DNA from: a virus
Length of the DNA stretch: 27,045 nucleotides
Virus record (IMG/VR): IMGVR_UViG_3300046001_001259
Location: 1 to 27,045 of that record
Direction: 5' to 3' (one strand)
Positions 7,786 to 15,339 of this stretch are shown piece after piece; the stretch's first letter is position 1; each line of letters starts with the position of its first letter. The translations under genes were made by a program, and so were the position numbers. The notes below the pieces were generated by a model that was not told the origin of the DNA, did no database searches, and was given only the letters and a program-made list of their open reading frames with translations.

Positions 7786-9901
7786 AAAAATATTAGTATG
7801 CGGAGCAGGTGGATTTATTGGAACACACCTAGTTACCAGTTTAAAAAGTCAAGGGCACTACGTTGTTGGTGTTGATTTAAAATTTCCAATGTATTCTAAA
7901 ACTGATGCAGACGAGTTTCACATAGTTGATTTAAGAAATCAGGATCTAGTAGCCAAGATTGTTACTAGCGACCTAGATGAAATTTATCAATTAGCAGCAG
8001 ATATGGGCGGTACCGGGTATATAGGCACAGGTGAAAATGATGCCGATATAATGCATAATAGTGCTGTAATTAATCTCAACATTCTAAATGAGATGGTTAA
8101 GAAGGATGTTAAGAATGTATTCTATACCAGTAGTGCCTGTGTCTACCCAGAATACAATCAACTAGATCCAAATAATCCCAATTGTGAAGAATCGAGTGTA
8201 TATCCAGCAGAACCTGATACAGAGTATGGTTGGGAAAAACTATTCAGTGAACGTCTGTATCTAAGCTACGGTCGCAACTATGGGTTCAGAGTTCGTATTG
8301 CTAGATTACACAATGTATTCGGTCCACTGGGATCTTGGTGTGATGGTAAAGAAAAAGCGCCAGCAGCATTATGCCGTAAGGTAATTGAAAGCACAGGAGA
8401 AGTAGAAGTCTGGGGTCCTGGTAATCAGACTCGCAGTTTTATGTATATAGATGAGTGCATCAAAGGTATTCACCTAATGATGGCCTGCGCTAGTCAACTG
8501 CCAATTAATCTTGGCAGTGATAGAATGATCAGCATTAACGATCTAGTATTGTTAATTGCCAAGTTGGCCGGTAAAGATATTAAAATTAAAAATATTCCCG
8601 GACCCCAAGGTGTTATGGGCCGTAACAGCGACAACAATTTAATCAAAGGTTTAATTGGTGGATGGGCGCCAGCCGATGCACTAGAGTACGGACTGACAAA
8701 AACCTATGCCTGGATCAAAAGTCAAAAGAAGATTTTTAGTAAGACAGGCAAAGTATATGACCTAAGAGTAGACAAAAATTTCATTGCTCCTTTGACCGAG
8801 TGTGAATGTGCGCCTAATTCAATTTATTACTTTCACTACTATTACGATCTACACGACGGTGTAGGTATCCTAGATAGCCTAGAAGAAAAGCATTGGGATC
8901 ATTTACGAACTGATCCGACAGCCAAGTTTCTTTATGAAAATTGCAATGAAACATTCACCTACAAACTAGCAGATGACATTGCCAAAGTAATAACAGAAAA
9001 AAATATACATCCTTCTAAGATCTATATGATAGTAATGGATGATGTACATAAAAACTTTCTAAGTAAACGATTAACCGAAAGATCAATTTACGGAGTCAAC
9101 ATAGGTGTGTTTAACGATTTATTGGCAAAGACACAGATACACGACAATCAACATACTGAACACAAATTCAGTATGCTGAGTAGAAATTATCGTCCTTGGA
9201 GACTGCACCTATATGCTGAACTGGCGCAGCAGGATCTATTGAAAGACTTTAGATATAGTTTTTACAACATATTCCCCTATGGTGAAGTTAGATACTTTGA
9301 CAAAGACACAATGGCTAAAGATCTAACTGCATTGAACTTTAAAATAGATTCTAATGTAGACACTTGGTTATCCGGAGTGCCTTATACACTAGATGCTAGT
9401 GACAATGTTCTAAACAAATGGGGTGATGTAACCTACGATGCAATCCTAAATGCAGATTTTCATATTCTAGTAGAAACACACTATGATGTATCCTATTATG
9501 TAGATACTAGAAAAGGTAATTTAAGAGATCTAGCGCCTAGTAGCATTACCGAAAAAACCAATAAGCCCATTGCCTGCGGCAAGCCCTTTATTGCATTTTC
9601 TACGGCACACTTCTTAGAAGACTTCCGTAGTCTAGGATTCAAAACATTCAGTCCGTATATAAACGAATCATACGATCTTGAAGAAGACAATCACAAAAGA
9701 CTAAGTATGATAGTTGCCGAAATAAAAAGAATATCAGAATTACCAAAAGATCAATATGACGAGCTGCTGTTTAATTGTCGTTTAATCGCAGCTAAAAATC
9801 GTGAAATATTGCTTTCTAAGAAAGACAACACAGCATACAATGCATCGTTTGAATTTTTAAGGAGTTATTTTGAGTCACAGTCAAATATACAAATTCTTTA
9901 A
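7775..9901 (+). CDS. GDP-mannose 3,5-epimerase fused to a putative transferase
   Basis: A 708-residue fusion. Residues 4-325 form an extended short-chain dehydrogenase: GAGGFIG (10-16) for NAD binding, AADMGG (74-79), SSACVYPE (119-126), YGWEK (151-155), KEKAPAALCRK (192-202) and QTRSFMYIDE (218-227). These closely follow GDP-mannose 3,5-epimerase, which makes GDP-L-galactose; its catalytic Cys and Lys correspond to C122 and K194. From about 335 the protein joins the putative transferase family: SMLSRNYRPWRLHLY (466-480), then ITEKTNKPIACGKPF (591-605). Fusion suggests the sugar nucleotide made by the first half is used by the second. The ATG start overlaps the previous gene by 11 bases. Epimerase assignment is strong; the second half is inferred. 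Confidence 0.8.
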   Translation: MEHKKILVCGAGGFIGTHLVTSLKSQGHYVVGVDLKFPMYSKTDADEFHIVDLRNQDLVAKIVTSDLDEIYQLAADMGGTGYIGTGENDADIMHNSAVINLNILNEMVKKDVKNVFYTSSACVYPEYNQLDPNNPNCEESSVYPAEPDTEYGWEKLFSERLYLSYGRNYGFRVRIARLHNVFGPLGSWCDGKEKAPAALCRKVIESTGEVEVWGPGNQTRSFMYIDECIKGIHLMMACASQLPINLGSDRMISINDLVLLIAKLAGKDIKIKNIPGPQGVMGRNSDNNLIKGLIGGWAPADALEYGLTKTYAWIKSQKKIFSKTGKVYDLRVDKNFIAPLTECECAPNSIYYFHYYYDLHDGVGILDSLEEKHWDHLRTDPTAKFLYENCNETFTYKLADDIAKVITEKNIHPSKIYMIVMDDVHKNFLSKRLTERSIYGVNIGVFNDLLAKTQIHDNQHTEHKFSMLSRNYRPWRLHLYAELAQQDLLKDFRYSFYNIFPYGEVRYFDKDTMAKDLTALNFKIDSNVDTWLSGVPYTLDASDNVLNKWGDVTYDAILNADFHILVETHYDVSYYVDTRKGNLRDLAPSSITEKTNKPIACGKPFIAFSTAHFLEDFRSLGFKTFSPYINESYDLEEDNHKRLSMIVAEIKRISELPKDQYDELLFNCRLIAAKNREILLSKKDNTAYNASFEFLRSYFESQSNIQIL

Positions 9902-10574
9902 TGAATTGAATCAGTACTACGATCCTACCGAATTAGCAGTAAGTCATGCTGAAGGTTCTCCAGTCCCCTACACGATCATAGACAATTTTTTACCCGATGA
10001 ACTATTCAATACACTAAGTTTTGAAGTTGATTTCTTACAAGAAAGTGATTGGACTGTGTTTAGTAAAGGAACAAGTTATAGAAAAGAGTGCAGAAATTTT
10101 ACCAGCACTCCTAGAATACAATCAATGGCCTATAGTTTTCAAGGTAGTATATTTCTCAAATGGATAGAACAACTAACAGGCATTGACAAACTAGTAGGAG
10201 ATCCTCACCATCGAGGTGGCGGCATAACCCGTATGCCTACTGGAACCAGTCTAGGACTTCACAATGACTTCAATTGGAATGAACAAATTAGACTTACTCG
10301 TCGTGCCAATGTAATATTATACATGAATCCCGTTTGGGAAGAAAGTTGGGGCGGAGAATTAGAGTTTTGGGACTTTGACCGAACTGAATGCCTAGTTAAA
10401 ATTGCACCCAAGCCCAATAGACTGGCCGTATGGAATTACGACGAACGTCTGATACACGGTCAGCCACATCCATTGACCTGCCCTGACTCCGTAGAAAGAC
10501 AAAATTTCATACAGTTTTATTATAGTAGTAATGCTACGCATGAAACTCCACCTCATCGCAGTCAATTTGTCTAA
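9870..10574 (+). CDS. 2-oxoglutarate/Fe(II)-dependent oxygenase
   Basis: A 234-residue protein with the facial triad H131-x-D133 (LHNDF) and distal H196 (LIHGQPH), plus R210 placed to bind 2-oxoglutarate (ERQNFIQFYY). The segment ITRMPTGTSLGLHND matches the double-stranded beta-helix of prolyl-hydroxylase-like oxygenases, which hydroxylate peptides, sugars or small molecules using O2. The start is TTG 9870, chosen because AAGGAG (9859-9864) sits five bases upstream; no in-frame ATG nearby has such a site. It overlaps the end of the epimerase fusion by 32 bases and abuts the next gene as TAATG. It could hydroxylate the glycan or the protein that carries it; the substrate is unknown. Confidence 0.8.
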   Translation: MSHSQIYKFFNELNQYYDPTELAVSHAEGSPVPYTIIDNFLPDELFNTLSFEVDFLQESDWTVFSKGTSYRKECRNFTSTPRIQSMAYSFQGSIFLKWIEQLTGIDKLVGDPHHRGGGITRMPTGTSLGLHNDFNWNEQIRLTRRANVILYMNPVWEESWGGELEFWDFDRTECLVKIAPKPNRLAVWNYDERLIHGQPHPLTCPDSVERQNFIQFYYSSNATHETPPHRSQFV

Positions 10575-11161
10575 TGGCAAACTTTCATCTTAACAGTCAA
10601 TCATATCTAGCTCAGCTGTCTTACAATCAAGACACAGATATGATATTAGAAATAGGTAGTGATCAGAATGAAGGATCTACAGAATTTTTTAACGGATTAT
10701 CAGTTAATTGGGAAATACCCTTTTATACTGTGGATGTTATTGATGAACCTCAACATAGATTCACACATCTAGATCATATTATATGGCAAGTATCAGAAAG
10801 TGGAGCAGTATGGACTAAGTCAGTACTGCCTACATTGGGCAAACAAATTAAAGTGCTTTACCTTGATAATTATGATTGGTCTAACCCTGGATCAAATGCA
10901 GATAACATTAAAGCAAATTATGCTCAACGAAATGTTGAGTGGTCAAATATGGGCAGTCAGATTGAACATCTAGCACAAATGGCAAACTGCATGCCATACA
11001 TGTCAGCTGAGTCTTTAGTGATATGTGATGACACGCCTCTAGTAGAAGCAAGCGGAACTTACTCCGGCAAGTGCGGAGCAGTTGTACCTTATCTATTAGT
11101 TAATGGTTATCAAATAGTCTATACCGGAAACAACGGAGTTATACTTCAGAGAGGCAAGTAA
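10574..11161 (+). CDS. SAM-dependent methyltransferase-like protein
   Basis: A 195-residue protein with a motif I-like strand and loop (MILEIGSDQNEGST, 23-36), an acidic strand end (YTVDVID) suited to the ribose of SAM, and a hydrophobic strand KVLYLDNYDW that could be motif II/III. The C-terminal half (LVICDDTPLV, then GKCGAVVPYLLVNGYQIVYT) has the strand order seen in methyltransferases of the FkbM or Methyltransf_24 type often found in glycan clusters. The glycine-rich loop is not canonical, so a non-catalytic Rossmann-like protein remains possible. It is coupled by TAATG to the oxygenase before it and the transferase after it, which suggests a late decorating step. Confidence 0.5.
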   Translation: MANFHLNSQSYLAQLSYNQDTDMILEIGSDQNEGSTEFFNGLSVNWEIPFYTVDVIDEPQHRFTHLDHIIWQVSESGAVWTKSVLPTLGKQIKVLYLDNYDWSNPGSNADNIKANYAQRNVEWSNMGSQIEHLAQMANCMPYMSAESLVICDDTPLVEASGTYSGKCGAVVPYLLVNGYQIVYTGNNGVILQRGK

Positions 11162-12360
11162 TGCTCTGTTACTTTGATAGTGCTATTGATGTAAATCTTT
11201 CACATATTGCAGACATTAAACAGGTACGGTCGCTGGACGAATTAAAAAAACGACTAAGTGAATCTAATTTTGAATTTGTACATTCAACAGAATACTCGCA
11301 GCAGGGATTATACATAATTGAAATTAGTAAGATACCAGAGCTCTGGTGCGCAAAAACTTTTTTAAAAAGCTTCAACCTATTGCTTAATATACCAAGTAGA
11401 GTAATTAAGGCCGCTAAATCTAAAAAGATAAGAATACTGATTTTGTCAACAGTAGAAGGAGATAATTTCAGTTATGATACATTTGACGGATTCCAGCATT
11501 TACATAGTACAGTTCAATTGTTGGGGCTTCCTAAACACTCTGTACTTATTGTTTCTGGAAATTTAAATGCTGGGCAACAATATACAGAATGGTGTATAAA
11601 AAATTCTAAAGAAGAATATATTGAATTTCAAGAAGGTATTGAGTGGGATGGAAAAATGTCACATCCTCCTAGTACCCCTGTTAAGATAACAGATTATGGT
11701 TTACCGTTTAACAGTTTAAATCGTGCCCATAGAAATCACAGAACAGAACATTTATATTTTCTAGCCGAAAATAAAATACAGGGTTTAATAAGTGGTGGGG
11801 CTTGGTTTAATACACACACTATTGATATGCCGATATATCAAACAGTAGAATACAATCATTATAAAACTGTACTAACAGCTAACTACCCTAAGACTGTAGA
11901 TGTACTAGACCTAGTTAATCAAGTACCTAACCTAATTAACAATCTAGAAATATATGAACGCAGCCAACTAACAGTTGTAACCGAAAGTCATTTTAATCAA
12001 ACAGGCGGATTGTTTATTACGGAAAAAACATTTAGGCCGTTATTAGTTGGCCATCCGTTTATGGTACTAGGTCAAAAAGGATCTTTAGAAAAATTGAAAA
12101 GTTGGGGATTCATAACTGACTTTGATGGCATTGATCAAAGCTATGATAATGTTGCAGATGATAAAGAACGATTTTTACAATTTCATTTATCTTTAAGAAA
12201 CTGGTGTGTACAAGATTCGGAAATTCGAAGAACTGCAATTTACAAATGGAACAACATTATCCAACACAATTTTCAAAATTATAAAAAACTAAATTTTAAG
12301 AAAACTATGTTTGATAATGTTATCTTGTCTACGGAACAGTATTTTAAAAAATGTTTTTAG
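11161..12360 (+). CDS. Putative GT-B-like transferase, third member of the family
   Basis: A 399-residue protein with the same ordered motifs as the 6493 protein and the second half of the 7775 protein: NSLNRAHRNHRTEHLYFLAE near the middle, and FITEKTFRPLLVGHPFMVLG near the C-terminal third, followed by GF-TDF and DQSYD. An aromatic and charged N-terminal half is not shared. It is the last gene of the + strand operon and converges on the - strand run with a 17-base overlap (12344-12360). It begins at ATG in a TAATG overlap. Sequence around it is A+T-rich compared with the 7775 gene. A sugar-transfer function is inferred from family and context. Confidence 0.5.
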   Translation: MLCYFDSAIDVNLSHIADIKQVRSLDELKKRLSESNFEFVHSTEYSQQGLYIIEISKIPELWCAKTFLKSFNLLLNIPSRVIKAAKSKKIRILILSTVEGDNFSYDTFDGFQHLHSTVQLLGLPKHSVLIVSGNLNAGQQYTEWCIKNSKEEYIEFQEGIEWDGKMSHPPSTPVKITDYGLPFNSLNRAHRNHRTEHLYFLAENKIQGLISGGAWFNTHTIDMPIYQTVEYNHYKTVLTANYPKTVDVLDLVNQVPNLINNLEIYERSQLTVVTESHFNQTGGLFITEKTFRPLLVGHPFMVLGQKGSLEKLKSWGFITDFDGIDQSYDNVADDKERFLQFHLSLRNWCVQDSEIRRTAIYKWNNIIQHNFQNYKKLNFKKTMFDNVILSTEQYFKKCF

Positions 12361-12649
12361 AACTTTCTTGAATATCAACTTTTAATCTTTCGATATCCAT
12401 TTGAAAATCCATCTTTTTAATATCGTTACGATATTCTTGAAAAATGTTTAACAGTTTTTCAGCAACTTCGTCAGAGGTTGAATTAGACAATTGTTCTTGT
12501 ACATTTATTTCCCAAATACGACCATTGGTAAATTCTAATCGTAATTGGTTTAGATAGGCCACAGGCATAGTGTTCATGTAGAGATCTTCAAATATCTCCG
12601 GCCACTCACTAACCAAATGCCTGGGCGGTTTAAACAACGGTTTAGGCAT
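12344..12649 (-). CDS. Small conserved phage protein, unknown function
   Basis: A 101-residue protein. The N-terminal part SEWPEIFEDLYMNTMP (14-29) is of a kind seen in marine T4-like phages, by memory only. The C-terminal 40 residues are predicted to be helical and charged, possibly a short coiled coil. The start is ATG 12649, overlapping the preceding gene's stop by eight bases. It is the last gene of the leftward run and its end lies inside the end of the opposing transferase gene. No enzymatic motif is visible. Confidence 0.7.
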   Translation of the reverse strand: MPKPLFKPPRHLVSEWPEIFEDLYMNTMPVAYLNQLRLEFTNGRIWEINVQEQLSNSTSDEVAEKLLNIFQEYRNDIKKMDFQMDIERLKVDIQESSKNIF

Positions 12650-13295
12650 CAGCAGATTCTTCTGCCTTCACTGTTGCTTTTTTCTTTGGTGGATCTAGTG
12701 CATCTGCTTCTTTACGCAACCTGGCAGCTTCTTTGTACATAGCATCTGCTTGGCTTCGATAGCTTTTAGCAATATCAGTGTCAGTAAGAACTTCGTTAGC
12801 AGCGGCCTGAGGCATTGCTGGAACAGAAGTTGCTTCACTGTTTGGAACAGCGTTTTTCTTACTGTCTTGCGTTTTCTTAGCCTGAGCATTAGCCTGTGCG
12901 CCACTAACAAAATTACACAATTCGTCAACTGCACAATTTTTCTGTTCGGCAATCAGCACATTTAACTGATCTAAAGGAACAGCGGCGTTAACAGTTGGCG
13001 TCATCAACACATTGCTAGTGGACACTTTTTGCAATCTTCCGTCTTGTTGTAATGCTGATAGCATTGGACGACCGTCTGGGAAATGACGAATAAACAACAT
13101 CTCTCCAAATTCAAATGCTTCCTGAGCCTGATCAGTTTCAAGCATTTGCATAATTGCATCGTGGTACTCATCTTTAAGTTGATTAACTTGAATCACTAAA
13201 GCTGAGTCTGATTCGCCTGGAAGAGTTCTAAATACTGTGAGTACTTTAACTCCGGTATTTTTCATCCTTCCAATGTGTTTGACTGGATTGGCCAT
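12642..13295 (-). CDS. Conserved phage protein with Ala/Lys-rich C-terminal helix
   Basis: A 217-residue protein. The N-terminal 125 residues look globular (VLTVFRTLPGESDSALVIQV, then FGEMLFIRHFPDGRPMLSAL) and resemble a conserved protein of marine T4-like phages whose function I cannot name. After an Ala-, Gln-, Ser- and Pro-rich linker (about 130-170) comes a charged helix (YRSQADAMYKEAARLRKEAD) that could form a coiled coil, and a Lys-rich end. AAGGA lies just before ATG 13295. It follows the 13297 gene with a one-base gap. An assembly or scaffold role would suit the layout, but this is a guess. Confidence 0.75.
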   Translation of the reverse strand: MANPVKHIGRMKNTGVKVLTVFRTLPGESDSALVIQVNQLKDEYHDAIMQMLETDQAQEAFEFGEMLFIRHFPDGRPMLSALQQDGRLQKVSTSNVLMTPTVNAAVPLDQLNVLIAEQKNCAVDELCNFVSGAQANAQAKKTQDSKKNAVPNSEATSVPAMPQAAANEVLTDTDIAKSYRSQADAMYKEAARLRKEADALDPPKKKATVKAEESADA

Positions 13296-13296
13296 A

Positions 13297-13533
13297 TTAT
13301 TCCTTTTTAGTGGTTACTGATTCTAGAAATACTGACAGCTTGTTGTACACTTTGCCTACAGCTTCCATTTCAGCAGCCTTGAATGCGCCCCGTGAACTTG
13401 CAACATCAATAATACTACGGATAGCAGCAAGATCGTTGAGATTTAGATCAGGTGCAGCTGGTTGTTCAGCAGCTGGTGCAGTGGTTGGCTCTACTGGAGC
13501 GCCCGGTGATACTTTGCTTTCTTGTTGGTCCAT
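13297..13533 (-). CDS. Small conserved phage protein with Pro/Ala-rich start
   Basis: A 78-residue protein. The first 30 residues are Pro/Ala-rich and probably disordered. The rest is a compact helical domain (NDLAAIRSIIDVASSRGAF, then AVGKVYNKLSVFLESV) that I associate with marine T4-like phages. The start is ATG 13533, with AAGGAGA six bases upstream, in a TAATG overlap with the gene before it. Tight coupling to the next gene suggests that the two are expressed at matched levels. Function unknown. Confidence 0.75.
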   Translation of the reverse strand: MDQQESKVSPGAPVEPTTAPAAEQPAAPDLNLNDLAAIRSIIDVASSRGAFKAAEMEAVGKVYNKLSVFLESVTTKKE

Positions 13534-13814
13534 TAGTTTCTCCTTAAATGTGGACAGGCTAACATAAAGTATGTTAGTTCTTTTTGATCTTCAAATGCCA
13601 CAAATGTGGCAGTTTTCAAGTGGCCGTCTTTATCGATAGAAGGCAGTTTAGCAATTGAGTATCGTCCTCGTAATCGAGTACGCACCCAACTTTCCATAAT
13701 TCCTGTTTGTGACAGGAAGTGTCCGCCCTCATCAATTTTAAACTTCGCAAAATGCGGAGGTATGTGTGACAGCGAGCGTTTGTTTAGAACTTCTAAAGGG
13801 TTTAGATCGAACAT
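13533..13814 (-). CDS. Small basic conserved phage protein
   Basis: A 93-residue protein starting at ATG 13814. It is basic, with a central Arg-rich segment (WVRTRLRGRYSIAKLPSIDK, 43-62) and a hydrophobic strand near the end (ELTYFMLACPH). The ATG has no clear ribosome site and lies only about nine bases from a perfect late-promoter octamer (13823-13830), so a late transcript from there would have almost no leader. It may be read mainly from longer transcripts. No family is recognised. Confidence 0.65.
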   Translation of the reverse strand: MFDLNPLEVLNKRSLSHIPPHFAKFKIDEGGHFLSQTGIMESWVRTRLRGRYSIAKLPSIDKDGHLKTATFVAFEDQKELTYFMLACPHLRRN

Positions 13815-13822
13815 AGTGAAAA

Positions 13823-13830
13823 TATTTATA
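13823..13830 (-). promoter_or_regulatory. T4-type late promoter octamer TATAAATA
   Basis: The - strand reads TATAAATA, an exact match to the T4 late promoter -10 element recognised by the gp55 sigma factor with the gp33 and gp45 co-factors. It lies in the 24-base gap between the genes at 13839 and 13533. Start of transcription would fall about six or seven bases downstream, only a few bases before ATG 13814. No gp55 gene is in this window, so activity is inferred from the motif alone. Confidence 0.45.
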
Positions 13831-13838
13831 GATAAAGA

Positions 13839-14240
13839 TTAATTGATAGAGGATTCTTGGCGCAGCCTTTTTGCCATTGTTCTAGCCATCCCAAGTTTTT
13901 TAATGTCTCCAGAAAACATATATAGTTCAAAGGCTGTTTTTTCTGATAGTACCACAATATGTTTTTTAGTAATGTGCCACGGAGTATCGATATATTGATC
14001 TAACCAAATTAGCACCTGCGGACTAATGGTCATCTCTTTTGGAATCTCAATCTTATAAGTTTTAATTTCGGATTTAGTTTCGACAAATTCCAAACAGTGA
14101 TCGGTCATCCTTAATCCGCCGATGTCTTTTTCTCTAGTGCTGTACCACCAAATGGCCTTAAAGTCTTTTGTTCTTTTAACATCTGCTTCTACACCTGCGG
14201 CTTTTAAAAAAACTTCAGTGTAGGAATCTTTGCGATCCAT
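13839..14240 (-). CDS. Conserved phage protein, unknown function
   Basis: A 133-residue protein with alternating beta-like and charged segments (FKAIWWYSTREKDIGGLRMT, 28-47). It ends in a basic amphipathic helix (ARTMAKRLRQE). The WW pair and the GLRMTDHCLEF strand give it a globular look. It starts at ATG 14240, one base after the stop of the 14242 gene. The size and layout are typical of small early genes of T4-like marine phages. No catalytic motif is visible. Confidence 0.7.
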   Translation of the reverse strand: MDRKDSYTEVFLKAAGVEADVKRTKDFKAIWWYSTREKDIGGLRMTDHCLEFVETKSEIKTYKIEIPKEMTISPQVLIWLDQYIDTPWHITKKHIVVLSEKTAFELYMFSGDIKKLGMARTMAKRLRQESSIN

Positions 14241-14241
14241 T

Positions 14242-14526
14242 TTATTTTATTTCTTCGCCGGCAGTTAGTTTATAAACAGCAAAGTCTTTGGTTTTAAATA
14301 AACGATTGAGTTTCTTTGCAAGATTGTGTGCATGACCGGGATTACTAAATGATACTTTCTTATACTTAGGTCCTGGATAACTAGCTACTAAACTACCGCT
14401 TTTTAAATTGAATGGTTGCCCTTTATAAAACACAGCCCAAATGGCCTCAGAGTTGAGAACTTGCTCAACTTTGTAGGTTTCTTTGTTTGCGTACTCAAGC
14501 AACACTTGAGGTTTCGGTCTACTCAT
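14242..14526 (-). CDS. Small basic phage protein, unknown function
   Basis: A 94-residue Lys-rich protein, with a beta-like N-terminal half (EQVLNSEAIWAVFYKGQPF) and a helix around NPGHAHNLAKKLNRLFK. The start is ATG 14526; upstream is a late-promoter-like CATAAATA (14556-14563), which would give a leader of about 20 bases. The pattern of a short beta sheet followed by one helix could suit nucleic-acid binding, but nothing specific supports this. Confidence 0.65.
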   Translation of the reverse strand: MSRPKPQVLLEYANKETYKVEQVLNSEAIWAVFYKGQPFNLKSGSLVASYPGPKYKKVSFSNPGHAHNLAKKLNRLFKTKDFAVYKLTAGEEIK

Positions 14527-14555
14527 ATCTATACATGTCCAATAAAGTGCATATA

Positions 14556-14563
14556 TATTTATG
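14556..14563 (-). promoter_or_regulatory. T4-type late promoter octamer CATAAATA
   Basis: The - strand reads CATAAATA, matching the NATAAATA late consensus of T4-like phages. It overlaps the TAA stop of the gene at 14559 and precedes the gene starting at 14526, with a start site expected near 14549. The position between genes is right for a promoter. Other A+T-rich octamers are common in such a genome, so confidence is moderate. Confidence 0.4.
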
Positions 14564-14813
14564 TTTTTCCGAAGCCACCCCCGTCAACTTTTACTTCTAT
14601 CTCAGTGGTACTCTGGCGTATCTCGGCTAGCATAGCATGTATTTCCTGCATGGTTTTTGCCATTTTGGATGTCATGATTGCTAATTCAGCAGTTAGGTCT
14701 CTAGCTTCCTGCACACTAATGCGAATTTCTTTTTGTTGACTTCTTTCGGCAGCTACTAGTCGTTGTACTAGTTTTTCTACACTTGGTAAATTTACAGGAT
14801 TATTTAGAGACAT
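14559..14813 (-). CDS. Small coiled-coil phage protein
   Basis: An 84-residue protein that is almost entirely helix with heptad-like spacing of hydrophobic residues (residues 15-75, for example VQEARDLTAELAIMTSKM). It ends in a glycine-rich tail (DGGGFGKT). This suggests a parallel or antiparallel coiled coil that oligomerises. The ATG at 14813 overlaps the previous gene by 14 bases. Function unknown. Confidence 0.7.
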   Translation of the reverse strand: MSLNNPVNLPSVEKLVQRLVAAERSQQKEIRISVQEARDLTAELAIMTSKMAKTMQEIHAMLAEIRQSTTEIEVKVDGGGFGKT

Positions 14814-15339
14814 TGCTCAATACCTGTTTCATTTCAAGTTCTGTTTTAAACGGTCCTTGATATTCGTATCGTTGAAGTGTGATGGCTTTTGGACAGAAAC
14901 TTTTAACCCATCCTTTGTCAAAACGAATAACATAATATCCTGCACAGTAAAGGCTTTTACTATCTCCGCTCTTAGTAAAGAGTGGTAATTTTCTTTTAAC
15001 ATCAAACATTGAATTGTGCGGAGTGGTTGAAGTTGCATAGCCATGCACCTCATTTGGTTCTGCATTGTCTGCTTCTTTGATAATTTTTGCAACAAAGAAA
15101 TCCTTACCAAATTCTAATGTTAGTTTTTCTTTTGTTTCATAGACTTTGATACCTAATTCATTACTCATTACAAAGTGATTGTCTTCACTCTTTCTTAGCG
15201 TAGCAAACTTAGTTCCTGCTTTTTCTACTATCCAAAACTTTTCTGGAATAATAGGTTTAGCGTGTAAATCTGTCATAGTTGTCTCCTGACATGTGTCTGT
15301 TTTGTGTGGGCATGTATCGATGTAGTTGCAGATCATCAT
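14800..15339 (-). CDS. Conserved phage protein with two possible starts
   Basis: The long form (179 residues) starts at ATG 15339, in an ATGA overlap with the stop of the 15336 gene. It begins with a Cys-rich stretch (C4, C10, C17 with H12). An internal ATG at 15276 (M22) has a strong GGAG site just upstream and would give 158 residues without the cysteines. Both may be used. The body is beta-rich and moderately basic (KFWIVEKAGTKFATLRKSE) and ends with a segment containing CPKAITLQRYEYQGPFKT. No family is recognised. If the long form is real, the cysteines could hold a metal. Confidence 0.7.
   Translation of the reverse strand: MMICNYIDTCPHKTDTCQETTMTDLHAKPIIPEKFWIVEKAGTKFATLRKSEDNHFVMSNELGIKVYETKEKLTLEFGKDFFVAKIIKEADNAEPNEVHGYATSTTPHNSMFDVKRKLPLFTKSGDSKSLYCAGYYVIRFDKGWVKSFCPKAITLQRYEYQGPFKTELEMKQVLSNVSK

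Noticed and set aside
12341-12360. A-run then T-run at the convergent gene ends as a terminator
   Set aside because: The pairing is only A-T, with a two-base loop, and lies in coding sequence of both genes; too weak to call.
14755-14772. Repeated ACTAGT around 14760 as an operator
   Set aside because: It is inside the coiled-coil gene; two copies of a common hexamer are not enough.
14829-15110. 93-codon open frame on the - strand in another phase
   Set aside because: It is nested within the 14800 gene, which has better start signals and overlaps with neighbours.
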